A DNA stretch of 64,000 nucleotides from Leuconostoc lactis KCTC 3528 = DSM 20202 (GTDB taxonomy: Bacteria > Bacillota > Bacilli > Lactobacillales > Lactobacillaceae), in assembly GCF_014651235.1 (NCBI RefSeq), contig NZ_BMWM01000004.1:1-64000 (forward strand), written 5' to 3'. Positions 16,738 through 26,013 of this stretch are shown piece by piece; within the stretch, counting starts at the first letter, position 1; each line of letters begins with the position of its first letter. The translations under genes and the position numbers were made by a program. The notes under the pieces are model-generated. The model was not told the origin of the DNA, searched no databases, and saw nothing but the letters and a program-made list of their open reading frames with translations.

Positions 16738-18198
16738 ATGGTTTCAGAACTCAAGACGTTAGTCACATTTTTCGGTGCTACTGGTGATTTGGCAAAGCGT
16801 AAGCTTTACCCATCAGTTTTTAACCTCTTCAAGAAAGGTTATTTGCAAGAACATTTCGCCATTGTTGGAACAGCCCGTCAAGACTTGACTGAAGATGAAT
16901 TCAAGCAACTTGTGCGTGACTCAATCGCTGACGCGGCAGACGACAAGGCACAAGCCGAAGCATTCATTGAACACTTCTCATATCGTGCCCATGACGTTAC
17001 GGATGCAGCGTCATACAGCGTTTTGAAGTCAGCAATCGAAGAAGCTTCTGACAAGTTTGGCATTGATGGTAACCGTATCTTCTATATGTCTGTTGCTCCA
17101 CGTTTCTTTGGGACGATTGCAAAGTATTTGAAGTCAGAAGGTTTGTTGGCCACAACTGGTTACAACCGTTTGATGATCGAAAAGCCATTTGGGACATCAT
17201 ACGAAACAGCTGAAAAGTTGCAAAACGAATTGGAAAACGCCTTTGATGATGACCAATTGTTCCGTATTGACCACTACCTTGGTAAGGAAATGGTCCAAAA
17301 TATTGCGGCTTTGCGTTTTGGTAACCCAATCTTTGATGCAGCCTGGAACAAGGACTACATCAAGAACGTGCAAGTGACATTGTCAGAAGTCTTGGGTGTT
17401 GAAGAACGTGCCGGTTACTATGACACAGCCGGTGCTTTGCTCGACATGATTCAAAACCACACGATGCAAATCGTCGGTTGGTTGGCCATGGAAAAACCTG
17501 ACTCATTCACTGACAAGGATATCCGTGCCGCTAAGAACGCTGCCTTCAACGCTTTGAAGATTTACAACGAAGAAGAAGTTAACAAGTACTTCGTGCGTGG
17601 CCAATATGCAGGTGGTGATTCTGCTGAATTCAAGCCATATCTTGAAGAAATGGACGTACCTGCTGACTCAAAGAACAACACGTACATCGCTGGTGAATTG
17701 CAATTTGATTTGCCACGTTGGGAAGGTGTGCCATTCTACGTGCGTTCAGGTAAGCGCCTAGCTGCTAAGCAAACACGTATTGATATCGTCTTCAAGGCTG
17801 GTACTTTCCAATTTGGCGCAGCGCAAGAAGCCCAAGAAGCTATCTTGTCAATTTTGGTTGATCCAACAGGTGGTATCGAATTCAAGATCAACTCAAAGTC
17901 AGTTGAAGACGACTTTAACACACGTCTCATCAGCCTTGATTGGCAAGTGTCAGAAGAAGACAAGCTTAACACACCTGAACCATACGAACGTATGATTCAT
18001 GACACGATGAACGGTGATGGTTCAAACTTCGCCGATTGGAACGGTGTTGCCATTGCTTGGAAGTTCGTTGATGCGATTTCAGCTGTTTACGCCGCTGATA
18101 AGGCACCACTTGAAACTTACAAGTCTGGTTCAATGGGACCAGCCGCCGCTGACAAGTTGTTGGCAAATAACGGTGATGCTTGGGTCTTTAAGGGCTAA
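16738..18198 (+). CDS. zwf: Glucose-6-phosphate 1-dehydrogenase
   Basis: 486 residues from ATG 16738 behind AAGGGG, with -10 TATAAT at 16695-16700. Length and sequence closely follow, from memory, the Leuconostoc mesenteroides enzyme, which uses both NAD+ and NADP+. The nucleotide-binding GATGDLAKRK is at about 12-21 and the catalytic RIDHYLGKEMVQN at about 175. It makes 6-phosphogluconolactone, feeding the phosphoketolase pathway that is the main sugar route of obligate heterofermenters. Codon use is highly biased (AAG, GAA, TTG, CAA), as expected for a strongly expressed gene. It stands alone between terminators. Confidence 0.97.
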   Translation: MVSELKTLVTFFGATGDLAKRKLYPSVFNLFKKGYLQEHFAIVGTARQDLTEDEFKQLVRDSIADAADDKAQAEAFIEHFSYRAHDVTDAASYSVLKSAIEEASDKFGIDGNRIFYMSVAPRFFGTIAKYLKSEGLLATTGYNRLMIEKPFGTSYETAEKLQNELENAFDDDQLFRIDHYLGKEMVQNIAALRFGNPIFDAAWNKDYIKNVQVTLSEVLGVEERAGYYDTAGALLDMIQNHTMQIVGWLAMEKPDSFTDKDIRAAKNAAFNALKIYNEEEVNKYFVRGQYAGGDSAEFKPYLEEMDVPADSKNNTYIAGELQFDLPRWEGVPFYVRSGKRLAAKQTRIDIVFKAGTFQFGAAQEAQEAILSILVDPTGGIEFKINSKSVEDDFNTRLISLDWQVSEEDKLNTPEPYERMIHDTMNGDGSNFADWNGVAIAWKFVDAISAVYAADKAPLETYKSGSMGPAAADKLLANNGDAWVFKG

Positions 18199-18214
18199 AA
18201 GTTAATTCACATCT

Positions 18215-18247
18215 AAAAAGGTTGACGCAAATGCGTCAACCTTTTTT
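18215..18247 (+). terminator. Terminator of zwf
   Basis: AAAAAGGTTGACGCA and TGCGTCAACCTTTTTT form a perfect hairpin with a T tail 16 bases after the zwf stop. Confidence 0.88.
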
Positions 18248-18275
18248 GTTTATTATGATACTGTGGCCTAAAGTC

Positions 18276-18318
18276 AAAACCCGATGTGATCAGTGGTCAA
18301 CTGATCACATCGGGTTTT
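18276..18318 (-). terminator. Terminator of the opp operon
   Basis: AAAACCCGATGTGATCAGT pairs perfectly over 19 bases with ACTGATCACATCGGGTTTT around a 5-base loop. Read leftward it closes the oppDFBCA transcript; it can also work rightward. Confidence 0.85.
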
Positions 18319-18392
18319 ATAGTGCAACGAACTATTGAGACATGGTATTGGGAGGATACTGCTACTCAGACTTCCGTTGCACGAGCACGAAC

Positions 18393-20249
18393 TTACTTTC
18401 TTGGATTACCAGATGTCACTGGCTTATCTTGAGAAACACCAAGTTGTGCATACAAATCATTCGTTGGTGCTGTTGTCCAACCGGTCACACGACCGTTCAC
18501 AAATTGTGCAGCAATGCCGACAGTTGTTGGAATTGTGTAAGCTTGATCTTCAACCACCAACTTTTGGAAGGCCTTAATGTTCTTAGCCAATTCCGCAGCT
18601 GACTTTGAGTCTTGCGTCTCCGTCAAGTTCTTGGTCAAAGCATCTGACACAACGTGACCGAAGTTATATTGTGCCGACTTAGCCCAAAGTTGGTCAAATG
18701 TTGGCACTGTAGCTTCTGACCAGCCACCATCTGTCAAGTCCCAATCATTGTTGTTACCTGCTAGGATAATTGATTGCCAAGTAGCAGAATCAACTAACTT
18801 GTCTTGGTACAACTTCATATCAATACCGGCGGCCTTCCATGCAGCAATGTAGGCCTTTGTTTTCGCTTCAGCTGTCGTGCTACCAGAACGGGCCAAGTAA
18901 GTCAGCGTCAAATGCTTGCTATCCTTAGCGTAGTAACCATCATCACCCTTCTTATAACCGGCCTTTTCCAGATACTCGCCAGCCTTCTTTGGATCACCAC
19001 CAGATTTGTCATGATAGCTCTTGATTGAATTGTTGTAGAATTCTTCCTTCGCTGGATCTTTAGACATCAACGTTTTAGCTGGTTGATCAAAACCATTGCT
19101 ATACTTCTTTGTCACATCCCCGACGTTCATTGCATAACCAACCGCTTTACGCACATTAGCATCTTGCAAAGGTGTTTGTCGGTCTTGGACGTTGGTGCTC
19201 GTTTTCTTGTCAAAATGGCCTAAGTTAAAGTAAAGTTCCCAATAGCCCGAATTGTAATTACCAGTGGCAGCATAACCCTTGGCATTGTCGTATTTAGACA
19301 ATTGTGGTTGATCACCATTTTTCCAAAGTGAGATTGGAACACTCTTGACAATATCAAATTTCTGCTTTGCAAGATCGTTTTCTAACTTAGACTTATCTTG
19401 GTTAACGTAGAAATTAATTGAATCAAGTCGCGCTGGCTTCCCCCAATATTCGCTGTTACGGACATACTTAACAGTCGAATCTGTTGACACTGAGGCAACT
19501 TTAAACGGTCCAAATGACAATGGCGTCTTCGTTACTTTTTCTGAAGTCGCTAAGTCTTTTGACGCCACATTTTTCAAGTCATGATATGGCATAGCGTAAG
19601 CTGGGACACCATCACCCCAGTCAGCTGCGGCTGGTAAACTCGTATAACTCACGGTCAACTTTTTACCATCTGCACCATCATTGAGTTTAATGCCTGAAAT
19701 GTCTTTTGCCTTACCACTTTGGTAGTCGGCTAACCCTTTAATGTTTAAATAAGAGCTCGTAAAGCTACCGGCAGCGACTTCATTAGTTGCTAAAGTTTGT
19801 AGTGAGAACAATACATCTTGGGCAGTTACCGGCTTCCCATCAGACCACTTAAGGTTATCTCGTAACGTAATCGTTACGGTCTTATTGTCCTTATCAGCCT
19901 TATAGTCAGCTGGACCACCGTTGATGATTTTACCATGCTTGTCAGTATAGAAAATTGTGTTCGCACCAGCAGGACCAAGTTCTTGTTGTACTGATGACCA
20001 TTGTGCAAATTCTGAATACCCTGCAAAGCTGACCGGATCAGATGCAGTACCTGGTATCGTAACCGACAGGTTACCACCCTTCATTGGTGACTTCGGGTTC
20101 TTATAATCCCCTTTAAACGACCCAACACTGACGGCTTTACTCGTCGTAGCACTTTGATTTGACTGGCTGGCTAGAATAGCAAAGCCGGCTCCCGCAACAA
20201 CAACAAGACCACCGACACCAAAGGCGACTTTTTTTCCTGTACTTACCAT
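18393..20249 (-). CDS. oppA: Oligopeptide ABC transporter binding protein
   Basis: 618 residues from the ATG at 20249-20247 behind GAGGAGAGAG; the longer start uses that RBS as codons. It belongs to the family-5 extracellular binding proteins (SBP_bac_5), with typical segments such as KWSDGKPVTAQDVLFSL (about 140) and ANVRKAVGYAMNV (about 375). The N terminus has basic residues then a hydrophobic helix (VAFGVGGLVVVAGAGFAIL) but no lipobox cysteine, so it seems held by an uncleaved signal anchor. It is the last gene of oppDFBCA. It binds extracellular peptides for import. Confidence 0.9.
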   Translation of the reverse strand: MVSTGKKVAFGVGGLVVVAGAGFAILASQSNQSATTSKAVSVGSFKGDYKNPKSPMKGGNLSVTIPGTASDPVSFAGYSEFAQWSSVQQELGPAGANTIFYTDKHGKIINGGPADYKADKDNKTVTITLRDNLKWSDGKPVTAQDVLFSLQTLATNEVAAGSFTSSYLNIKGLADYQSGKAKDISGIKLNDGADGKKLTVSYTSLPAAADWGDGVPAYAMPYHDLKNVASKDLATSEKVTKTPLSFGPFKVASVSTDSTVKYVRNSEYWGKPARLDSINFYVNQDKSKLENDLAKQKFDIVKSVPISLWKNGDQPQLSKYDNAKGYAATGNYNSGYWELYFNLGHFDKKTSTNVQDRQTPLQDANVRKAVGYAMNVGDVTKKYSNGFDQPAKTLMSKDPAKEEFYNNSIKSYHDKSGGDPKKAGEYLEKAGYKKGDDGYYAKDSKHLTLTYLARSGSTTAEAKTKAYIAAWKAAGIDMKLYQDKLVDSATWQSIILAGNNNDWDLTDGGWSEATVPTFDQLWAKSAQYNFGHVVSDALTKNLTETQDSKSAAELAKNIKAFQKLVVEDQAYTIPTTVGIAAQFVNGRVTGWTTAPTNDLYAQLGVSQDKPVTSGNPRK

Positions 20250-20357
20250 ATCTCTCTCCTCATTCATTTTTAGACCGTTAACAAGATGTTTCGTGTCACA
20301 ATTATTATAAATATATCACTGTTTTTCATATTGTCAACACTTTATTTTAATTATATT

Positions 20358-21245
20358 TTAATTCAAAGCTTGTCTTTGATCCATTGCGCGACGAGCAACT
20401 TGCCCCAAAACCACAAAACCAAATGTGAGTATGATGAGAATGAGTGTTACCGGCACCCATAACCACCAACGCACATAAATCGTTGAAGCAGACCCATTCA
20501 ATACCATCAACATCGACCCTAGCGAACTGGTCCCTTGCTTCAAACCAAAGCCCAAGAATGTCAATCCAGTTTCAATCCCGATTGACCCCGCCAGCGTCAA
20601 AGCATAATCCGAAATAATGGTTGATGAAATATTGGGCAAAATACCCGAAAACAAAATTTTATACCAAGGTGTTCCTGAAATCTTAGCCGCCTCAACGTAA
20701 TCACGATTCACTTCCGACAACGTTAACGTCCGTACCAAGCGGACGTTAGCTGGCCAACTAATAACCGACAAAATCATAATCAGGCTCCAAATGGAAACCC
20801 CTTTAGCCGTGGCAAAGATAATCGCCAACACCATGATGATTGGCATAATCAACCAAAAATCAATCACACGCATTGCAATCCAGTCGACCCAACCGCCAAA
20901 ATAACCAATCATCATCCCAAAAACAATTGAAATCAGGGAAATCAACGTGGCTACCCCGAACCCAATAATGATGGAATTCTTCGCTGAGGCAATTAACGTC
21001 AAAATAAAGTCAGCCCCAGAGTCCGTGGTCCCAAGAATATGCCCATTGGTTAACGGTGGTAAGTTCGCATTTAAAATGCTACTCATTGTCCCAATATCAC
21101 TTGGTACAAAAAACTGCCCAATAAAAATAAATAAGAATAACGCAATGAGTAAAATCAAGGCAGTCAAGCCCAGTCCATCACGTTCTAGTTCACGCCAAAA
21201 ATTTTTCAAAAATTTTTCGCCAAAACGACTTTTTTTCGTTGCCAT
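20358..21245 (-). CDS. oppC: Oligopeptide ABC transporter permease OppC
   Basis: 295 residues, about six membrane helices, with the OppC-type N-terminal extension and the cytoplasmic EAA loop EAAKISGTPWYKILFSGILPN (20 or so residues near 205) that contacts the ATPases. AGGAGG precedes the ATG closely. It lies nine bases after oppB and about 110 bases before oppA; the gap to oppA is AT-rich and might carry an extra promoter or processing site that raises oppA expression. Confidence 0.92.
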   Translation of the reverse strand: MATKKSRFGEKFLKNFWRELERDGLGLTALILLIALFLFIFIGQFFVPSDIGTMSSILNANLPPLTNGHILGTTDSGADFILTLIASAKNSIIIGFGVATLISLISIVFGMMIGYFGGWVDWIAMRVIDFWLIMPIIMVLAIIFATAKGVSIWSLIMILSVISWPANVRLVRTLTLSEVNRDYVEAAKISGTPWYKILFSGILPNISSTIISDYALTLAGSIGIETGLTFLGFGLKQGTSSLGSMLMVLNGSASTIYVRWWLWVPVTLILIILTFGFVVLGQVARRAMDQRQALN

Positions 21246-21254
21246 AGCGCCTCC

Positions 21255-22220
21255 TTATTTCACACGAATACGCGGATCAACCCACGCAGAAATGATGTCA
21301 GATAGTAACCCGCCTAAGAGTGCTAAGAAGCCTTGTAACAGCATCAATGCGGTGATCACCGTATAGTCACGACCACTCAACGCTTGCACGAATAAGGCCC
21401 CAATCCCAGGATAACCAAAGACGGTTTCCGCAAACATCGCTCCAGCCAACACACCCGTAATGGCATAACCAATACCGGAAGCAATTGGCAAAAAGGCATT
21501 TCTTAAAATGTGCTTGCGGAAAACATCTTTAATTTGGACCCCTTTGGCACGTGCTGTCCGCACATAGTCCTGGGCTTGCTGATCTAACAAATTCGATCTG
21601 AGATATTGAAACACCCCGTTCGTACTAAAGAGGGCAATCGTAAAGCCGGGCAAAAAGGCATAACGTAAGTTACTGAAAAAATTCACCGCAAAATTCTTAG
21701 TGTCATCAATTCCTGTCCCTGAACTTGGGAAAATCGGAATAATATACACAAATAAAATCATCATGATGAAGTAGAACACAAAGGACGGCACCGCTGACGT
21801 CAATGTATTCCAAACAATTAACGCCTGATCAATCAATTTGTTTTCGTGACGAGCAGCGAGCAACGCTTGCGTAATCGCTAATAAATACGTGAGAATTGTC
21901 GCTAAGATACCCATCGATAGGGTTGGCCAAAGGTGTTGCTCAATCAAGCGCGTGACTGACCAGCCCTTATTAACCGTATAAGAGGTACCTAAATCACCAT
22001 GCAAAACATGGTCGACCCAACGGATATATTGCTCATACCAAGGTAAATCAAGCCCGGCTGCGTGTCGCATCCGTTCAATTGTCGCTGGATCAGAATTTGG
22101 GTTCAGGTTCCCGTAAAACGGATCTCCCGGCATCAATTGTGCCAGCATAAAAATCAAAATCGACACCAAAATCATCTGCGGAATCATAATCAAGACACGG
22201 CGTAGTATTGTTTGTAGCAT
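21255..22220 (-). CDS. oppB: Oligopeptide ABC transporter permease OppB
   Basis: 321 residues with six helices. The OppB/DppB start is MLQTILRRVLIMIPQMILVS, then the conserved LMPGDPFYG (about 30), and the EAA-like loop DYVRTARAKGVQIKDVFRKH (about 220). It pairs with OppC to form the membrane channel. It starts two bases after the oppF stop, so it is translationally coupled. Confidence 0.92.
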   Translation of the reverse strand: MLQTILRRVLIMIPQMILVSILIFMLAQLMPGDPFYGNLNPNSDPATIERMRHAAGLDLPWYEQYIRWVDHVLHGDLGTSYTVNKGWSVTRLIEQHLWPTLSMGILATILTYLLAITQALLAARHENKLIDQALIVWNTLTSAVPSFVFYFIMMILFVYIIPIFPSSGTGIDDTKNFAVNFFSNLRYAFLPGFTIALFSTNGVFQYLRSNLLDQQAQDYVRTARAKGVQIKDVFRKHILRNAFLPIASGIGYAITGVLAGAMFAETVFGYPGIGALFVQALSGRDYTVITALMLLQGFLALLGGLLSDIISAWVDPRIRVK

Positions 22221-22222
22221 AA

Positions 22223-23212
22223 TTATCGTGCCTCCTTTTTCACAGCAGCAAAGTGGGTATCTGTAATAGCCTGCAAATCAAAGGCGCGCAATAATTGCCC
22301 TTGTTCGCGGTAATAATCCAACTTGCTTTCCTCAAACTCCGCTTCAAGCGCCTTACGCCGTGCACGGTTGGCATCGCGTTGACTGACATCCAAACTTGGA
22401 ATAGCTGAGAGTAAGCGTTTTGTATAAATATGCTGCGGCTGCTCGAAAATATCGGCCGTTGTGCCCATTTCGACAAAGCGCCCTTGGTGCATAATGGCAA
22501 TATAGTCCGTCATATATTTCACCACACCTAAATCATGGGAAATAAACAAAAAGCTAATCCCAAATTCACGTTGAATTTTCTTCATAAAATTCAATACTTG
22601 CGCTTGCACAGACAAATCCAACGCCGATACTGGTTCATCAGCCACAATCAAACGTGGATTGGTTGCCAAGGCCCGCGCAACGCCAATTCGTTGCCGTTGA
22701 CCACCAGAAAACTGGAACGGATATTGTGTCACTGTCCGTTCTGGTAGGCCAACAATGGCCAATAATTCTAAAACACGCGCATCAATCGCTTCTTGCGTAA
22801 AGAGCCGTTCGCCGTTTGCGCCAGCACCAATCGTCTGCGGCACACCAAAGTTTTTTAGCGGCTCCGCAATAATTTCACCGATTGTTTTACGCGGATTCAG
22901 ACTAGATTGACTGTCTTGAAACACCATTTGCACATCTTTGTTGTAATGCAGGTGCTTTTTTTGCTTAATCGTTGTCACATCTTGGCCATCAAATAAAATT
23001 TTGCCGCTGGTTGGATTTTCTAGCCCAACAATCGCCTTACCAATCGTCGTCTTCCCCGAACCAGATTCACCAACTAAGCCATACGTTTTCCCTGCTTCAA
23101 TGGTAAAAGAAACGTCATCTACCGCCTTAATGTTACCTGTTACCCGATTAAAAAAGCCTGAGCGAATCGGATAGTAAACTTTCAAATGCTCAATTTTAAC
23201 CAGCTCACTCAT
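22223..23212 (-). CDS. oppF: Oligopeptide ABC transporter ATPase OppF
   Basis: 329 residues. Walker A is GESGSGKTTIGK (about 48), the ABC signature FSGGQRQRIGVARAL (about 165), and Walker B LIVADEPVSALD (about 190). The C-terminal extension is of the oligopeptide/dipeptide type. The ATG overlaps the oppD stop by four bases. With OppD it powers peptide import. Confidence 0.92.
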   Translation of the reverse strand: MSELVKIEHLKVYYPIRSGFFNRVTGNIKAVDDVSFTIEAGKTYGLVGESGSGKTTIGKAIVGLENPTSGKILFDGQDVTTIKQKKHLHYNKDVQMVFQDSQSSLNPRKTIGEIIAEPLKNFGVPQTIGAGANGERLFTQEAIDARVLELLAIVGLPERTVTQYPFQFSGGQRQRIGVARALATNPRLIVADEPVSALDLSVQAQVLNFMKKIQREFGISFLFISHDLGVVKYMTDYIAIMHQGRFVEMGTTADIFEQPQHIYTKRLLSAIPSLDVSQRDANRARRKALEAEFEESKLDYYREQGQLLRAFDLQAITDTHFAAVKKEAR

Positions 23213-24222
23213 ACCTCACCTACCTTGTTAAAATCATCCGTAAATTCAAATGTTTGCCAAGCCGTCCCTCGAACAAAATGATTGGGCCCGACTTCATGCA
23301 ACGTGTCAGCCACGGGCGCATTGACGACATCGTCATCAAGCCACGGCAAACGTTGTAGGAACAAGTCTTTACTATGATCCATATCCTTCAAAGCTGGTAC
23401 AGTACCCGGAATCGCATACAACGCCTGCCCAGGGGCAACATCTGACGGATCCGCCCGTAACAACGAGCTCGTATAAGGGTGCGTTGGGTGCGTAAATAGG
23501 TCATTAACCGGCGCTTCTTCAACAATTTGCCCGGCATACATCACGGCCACTTTATCGGCCATCGCCGCCACGACACCTAAGTCATGGGTAATGAGTAAGA
23601 TACCAGCATTCTTTTTAAGTTGAATTTCTTTAATTAAGTCTAGGATTTGTGCTTGAATAGTCGCATCTAACGCAGTTGTTGGTTCATCAGCAATAATCAA
23701 ATCTGGTTCATTGGCTAACGCAATCGCAATCATCACACGTTGCCGCATCCCACCAGACAGTTCATGCGGATATTGTTGTGCCACCCGTTTGGTATCCGTA
23801 ATTCCAACATCCGTTAATAACTTTTGCACGCGTGTTGTCACGGCCTTAGCGTGTTTATCATGAACGGTAATGGCTTCAGCAATTTGGTCGCCAATTTTCA
23901 TCAGTGGATTTAAGCTAGATAACGGATCTTGGAAGATCATCCCCACTGATACCCCACGGTACGTATCAAACTGCCGTTCAGATAACCCAATCAATTCATC
24001 ACCGAGTAAGCGAATCGACCCCGTGACCTGTGTTTGATCTGGGTTATGCAACCCCATGACACTCATCGCAAAGGTTGACTTCCCTGAACCAGACTCGCCG
24101 ACGAGCGCCAAAACTTCACCACGTGCAATCGATAAATTAACGCGGTGTAGGGCTGTTTGATAATCACCAGCAATTTTAAATTGGACAGATACATCTTTTG
24201 CATCTAACAACAAATTCCCCAT
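23209..24222 (-). CDS. oppD: Oligopeptide ABC transporter ATPase OppD
   Basis: 337 residues and first gene of the operon. Walker A is [13 protein letters not shown] (about 40), the signature [15 protein letters not shown] (about 155) and Walker [17 protein letters not shown] (about 180). The C terminus carries the oligopeptide/dipeptide extension ([12 protein letters not shown]), where family members bind an iron-sulfur cluster through cysteines. I see no Cys cluster here, which is usual for Gram-positive OppD. GAGGAG lies 11 bases before the ATG. Confidence 0.92.
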   Translation of the reverse strand: MGNLLLDAKDVSVQFKIAGDYQTALHRVNLSIARGEVLALVGESGSGKSTFAMSVMGLHNPDQTQVTGSIRLLGDELIGLSERQFDTYRGVSVGMIFQDPLSSLNPLMKIGDQIAEAITVHDKHAKAVTTRVQKLLTDVGITDTKRVAQQYPHELSGGMRQRVMIAIALANEPDLIIADEPTTALDATIQAQILDLIKEIQLKKNAGILLITHDLGVVAAMADKVAVMYAGQIVEEAPVNDLFTHPTHPYTSSLLRADPSDVAPGQALYAIPGTVPALKDMDHSKDLFLQRLPWLDDDVVNAPVADTLHEVGPNHFVRGTAWQTFEFTDDFNKVGEV

Positions 24223-24503
24223 AAAGACAGTTTCTCCTCAAACATCAATTAAATTATAATCATCTCATTTTAATGATAGATTGTCGCGTTGATAATAATC
24301 ATACATCTTTTTATTATAAAATGCTAATGTTTTGTGAGGTTTAAATGATATAAATTATTATAACTCGGTTAAAAATGCTATGGCATATCAGGTTGTCGTC
24401 TTCGATAAAAACCTGACATTTTTAGATAAATAAGAACTTTATAACTAAAGATACTGTTTGGTCGCCCCCCTCAGATAGCTTGACAGGCTATCATTTTCTT
24501 GAT
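24223..24503. other. Divergent AT-rich intergenic region between opp and adcR
   Basis: No gene is seen. TATAAT occurs in leftward orientation near 24252-24257 and could serve oppD, but no good -35 is visible. The right part leads into the zinc operator. Confidence 0.4.
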
Positions 24504-24535
24504 ATAGTTTACTGGTTAATTAACTAGTAAACTAT
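24504..24535. promoter_or_regulatory. AdcR/ZitR-type zinc operator
   Basis: A 32-base palindrome of two 16-base arms (ATAGTTTACTGGTTAA and TTAACTAGTAAACTAT) with a single mismatched pair, ending 11 bases before the adcR-like ATG. Each half contains TTAACYRGTAAA, one base from the streptococcal and lactococcal AdcR/ZitR box TTAACYRGTTAA. It points to autoregulation by zinc. Confidence 0.8.
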
Positions 24536-24546
24536 CGAGGTGACGG

Positions 24547-24987
24547 ATGTCTGAATCCAATACAATTATTCATGAACTCAATACTTTTGTGCAAACCTAC
24601 GCCGCGCGTTCTGAATTTATCAAAACGACGACTGCCCAGAAAATCAACGCCACACAAGCCCATCTGCTGATGCTATTGCAAGAAGAAAATGCAACCAATG
24701 CCAATCTGGCTCATAAGATGAACTTATCTAAGCCAGCCATCACAAAGGCCGTTAAAAATTTGATTGCCCACGGCTACGTCATTTCATCGCAAGATGCCAG
24801 CGATAAGCGCAGTGTGAATTACGCTTTAACCCCTGCTGGTATCAAGTTGGCGCGACAACATGAACAGTCGCATCAAGCCTTACACGAAGACATTGATGCC
24901 ACGATTGCGACTTTTACACCCGAACAACAAGCCACAATTATTCACTTTCTCAAACAAATTAATCAACTAGAGGATATCCGATCATGA
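24547..24987 (+). CDS. adcR: Zinc-responsive MarR-family regulator (AdcR/ZitR-like)
   Basis: 146 residues with a MarR winged helix (about 35-100; NLAHKMNLSKPAITKAVKNL is the recognition helix region). The sequence follows AdcR/ZitR, the only MarR group that senses zinc, including a His-rich stretch RQHEQSHQALHED near residue 105 where AdcR binds metal. The operator just upstream and the metal-binding protein just downstream (ATGA overlap) agree. Inferred role: repress uptake when zinc is sufficient. The ABC permease and ATPase genes usual in zit/adc operons are absent here. Confidence 0.85.
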   Translation: MSESNTIIHELNTFVQTYAARSEFIKTTTAQKINATQAHLLMLLQEENATNANLAHKMNLSKPAITKAVKNLIAHGYVISSQDASDKRSVNYALTPAGIKLARQHEQSHQALHEDIDATIATFTPEQQATIIHFLKQINQLEDIRS

Positions 24988-25868
24988 AAAAACTCATTGC
25001 CGTGTTGGCAATTATCGTCATTGCCATTGTTGGTTTCGCTGCCTTTAAAGGTAGCGAAACCCCTCAAAAGGCCACGAATAAAATTAGCATTATCACATCA
25101 ACTGATTTTTACGCCGAGCTTGCGCAAACCGTTGTCGGTGATCACGGCACAGCAACGGCCATTATCAAGCACGATAATATTTCCCCCGAAGACTATGAGC
25201 CTACAACAGCCGTTGCCAAAAAAGTCAACGGGACTGACATTGTGATTGCTAACGGTCTAGGGTATGATGCTTGGCTCACAAAATTAGCCAAGTCATCCCA
25301 AAAGTCGCAACTCGTAGAAGTTGGTGAAGATGTTTTACATGACAAAATGGGTCAAAATCCCCATTTATGGAATGATCCCAACACGATGATTCAATCAGCT
25401 CACTATTTAGCCGATCTTTTATCTAAAAAAGATCCTGCCCACAAGTCAGACTATCAGGCAAACGCCAAGAAATATATCGCCAGCTTACAACCCATCACTG
25501 ATTTAGTGGCACAACTGAAAGCCAAGTCCAATCAGCAAGACGTCGCCCAGACTGAACCAGTCTTTGAATACATGTTAGATGCGCTCGGTTATCACGTCAT
25601 GGATAATGATTTTTCTGAAGCGATTGAAGAAGGTAACGATCCCTCACCAGCAACCTTATCTGCTTTGAAAACAGCGATTACATCACATAAAATCGCCTTC
25701 ATTGTCAATAACAAACAAACGACCAGCTCAACCGTGACAAACATCATCAATCTCGCCAAAGCTAACCATATTCCAGTTATCAATGTCACAGAAACCATTC
25801 CAAATGGTGAGCACTATGTCAGTTGGAAATTAGCGGAACTCAAACAAATTCAAGCCATCATGAAATAA
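24984..25868 (+). CDS. Zinc/metal ABC binding protein, orphan, cysteine-less
   Basis: 294 residues of the ZnuA/PsaA cluster A-I binding proteins. The hydrophobic N terminus MKKLIAVLAIIVIAIVGFAA has no lipobox Cys. Of the usual four ligands, the first His position reads SPEDYEP (Asp), the second is His in NPHLWNDP (about 125), the third is Glu in TEPVFEYM, and the fourth region reads NVTETIPNGE (Glu). The set D/H/E/E is acidic for a zinc site. It overlaps adcR by four bases and is followed by an unrelated reductase; no permease or ATPase lies nearby. It must work with ABC subunits encoded elsewhere. Confidence 0.82.
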   Translation: MKKLIAVLAIIVIAIVGFAAFKGSETPQKATNKISIITSTDFYAELAQTVVGDHGTATAIIKHDNISPEDYEPTTAVAKKVNGTDIVIANGLGYDAWLTKLAKSSQKSQLVEVGEDVLHDKMGQNPHLWNDPNTMIQSAHYLADLLSKKDPAHKSDYQANAKKYIASLQPITDLVAQLKAKSNQQDVAQTEPVFEYMLDALGYHVMDNDFSEAIEEGNDPSPATLSALKTAITSHKIAFIVNNKQTTSSTVTNIINLAKANHIPVINVTETIPNGEHYVSWKLAELKQIQAIMK

Positions 25869-25903
25869 CATCACAACCGTGATACGAACAACTGTTCAAA
25901 AAG

Positions 25904-25978
25904 TGTTATACTACCATTGAGTGCAAAAGCTTTGCTAACTTTTGCAAAATAGTCCCGTCATTTGGTACGAATTTGACG
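25904..25978 (+). promoter_or_regulatory. Promoter and hairpin leader of the aldo-keto reductase
   Basis: An extended -10 (TGT-TATACT, 25904-25912) is followed by a dyad TGCAAAAG (25922-25929) / CTTTTGCA (25939-25946). A second pair, CGTCA/TGACG, lies at about 25956-25978. The first dyad overlaps the likely start of transcription and could be an operator. The RBS GGAGG follows at 26001. Confidence 0.5.
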
Positions 25979-26013
25979 TGGTTTGGTAGCAGCTATGCAT
26001 GGAGGTAATGTTT

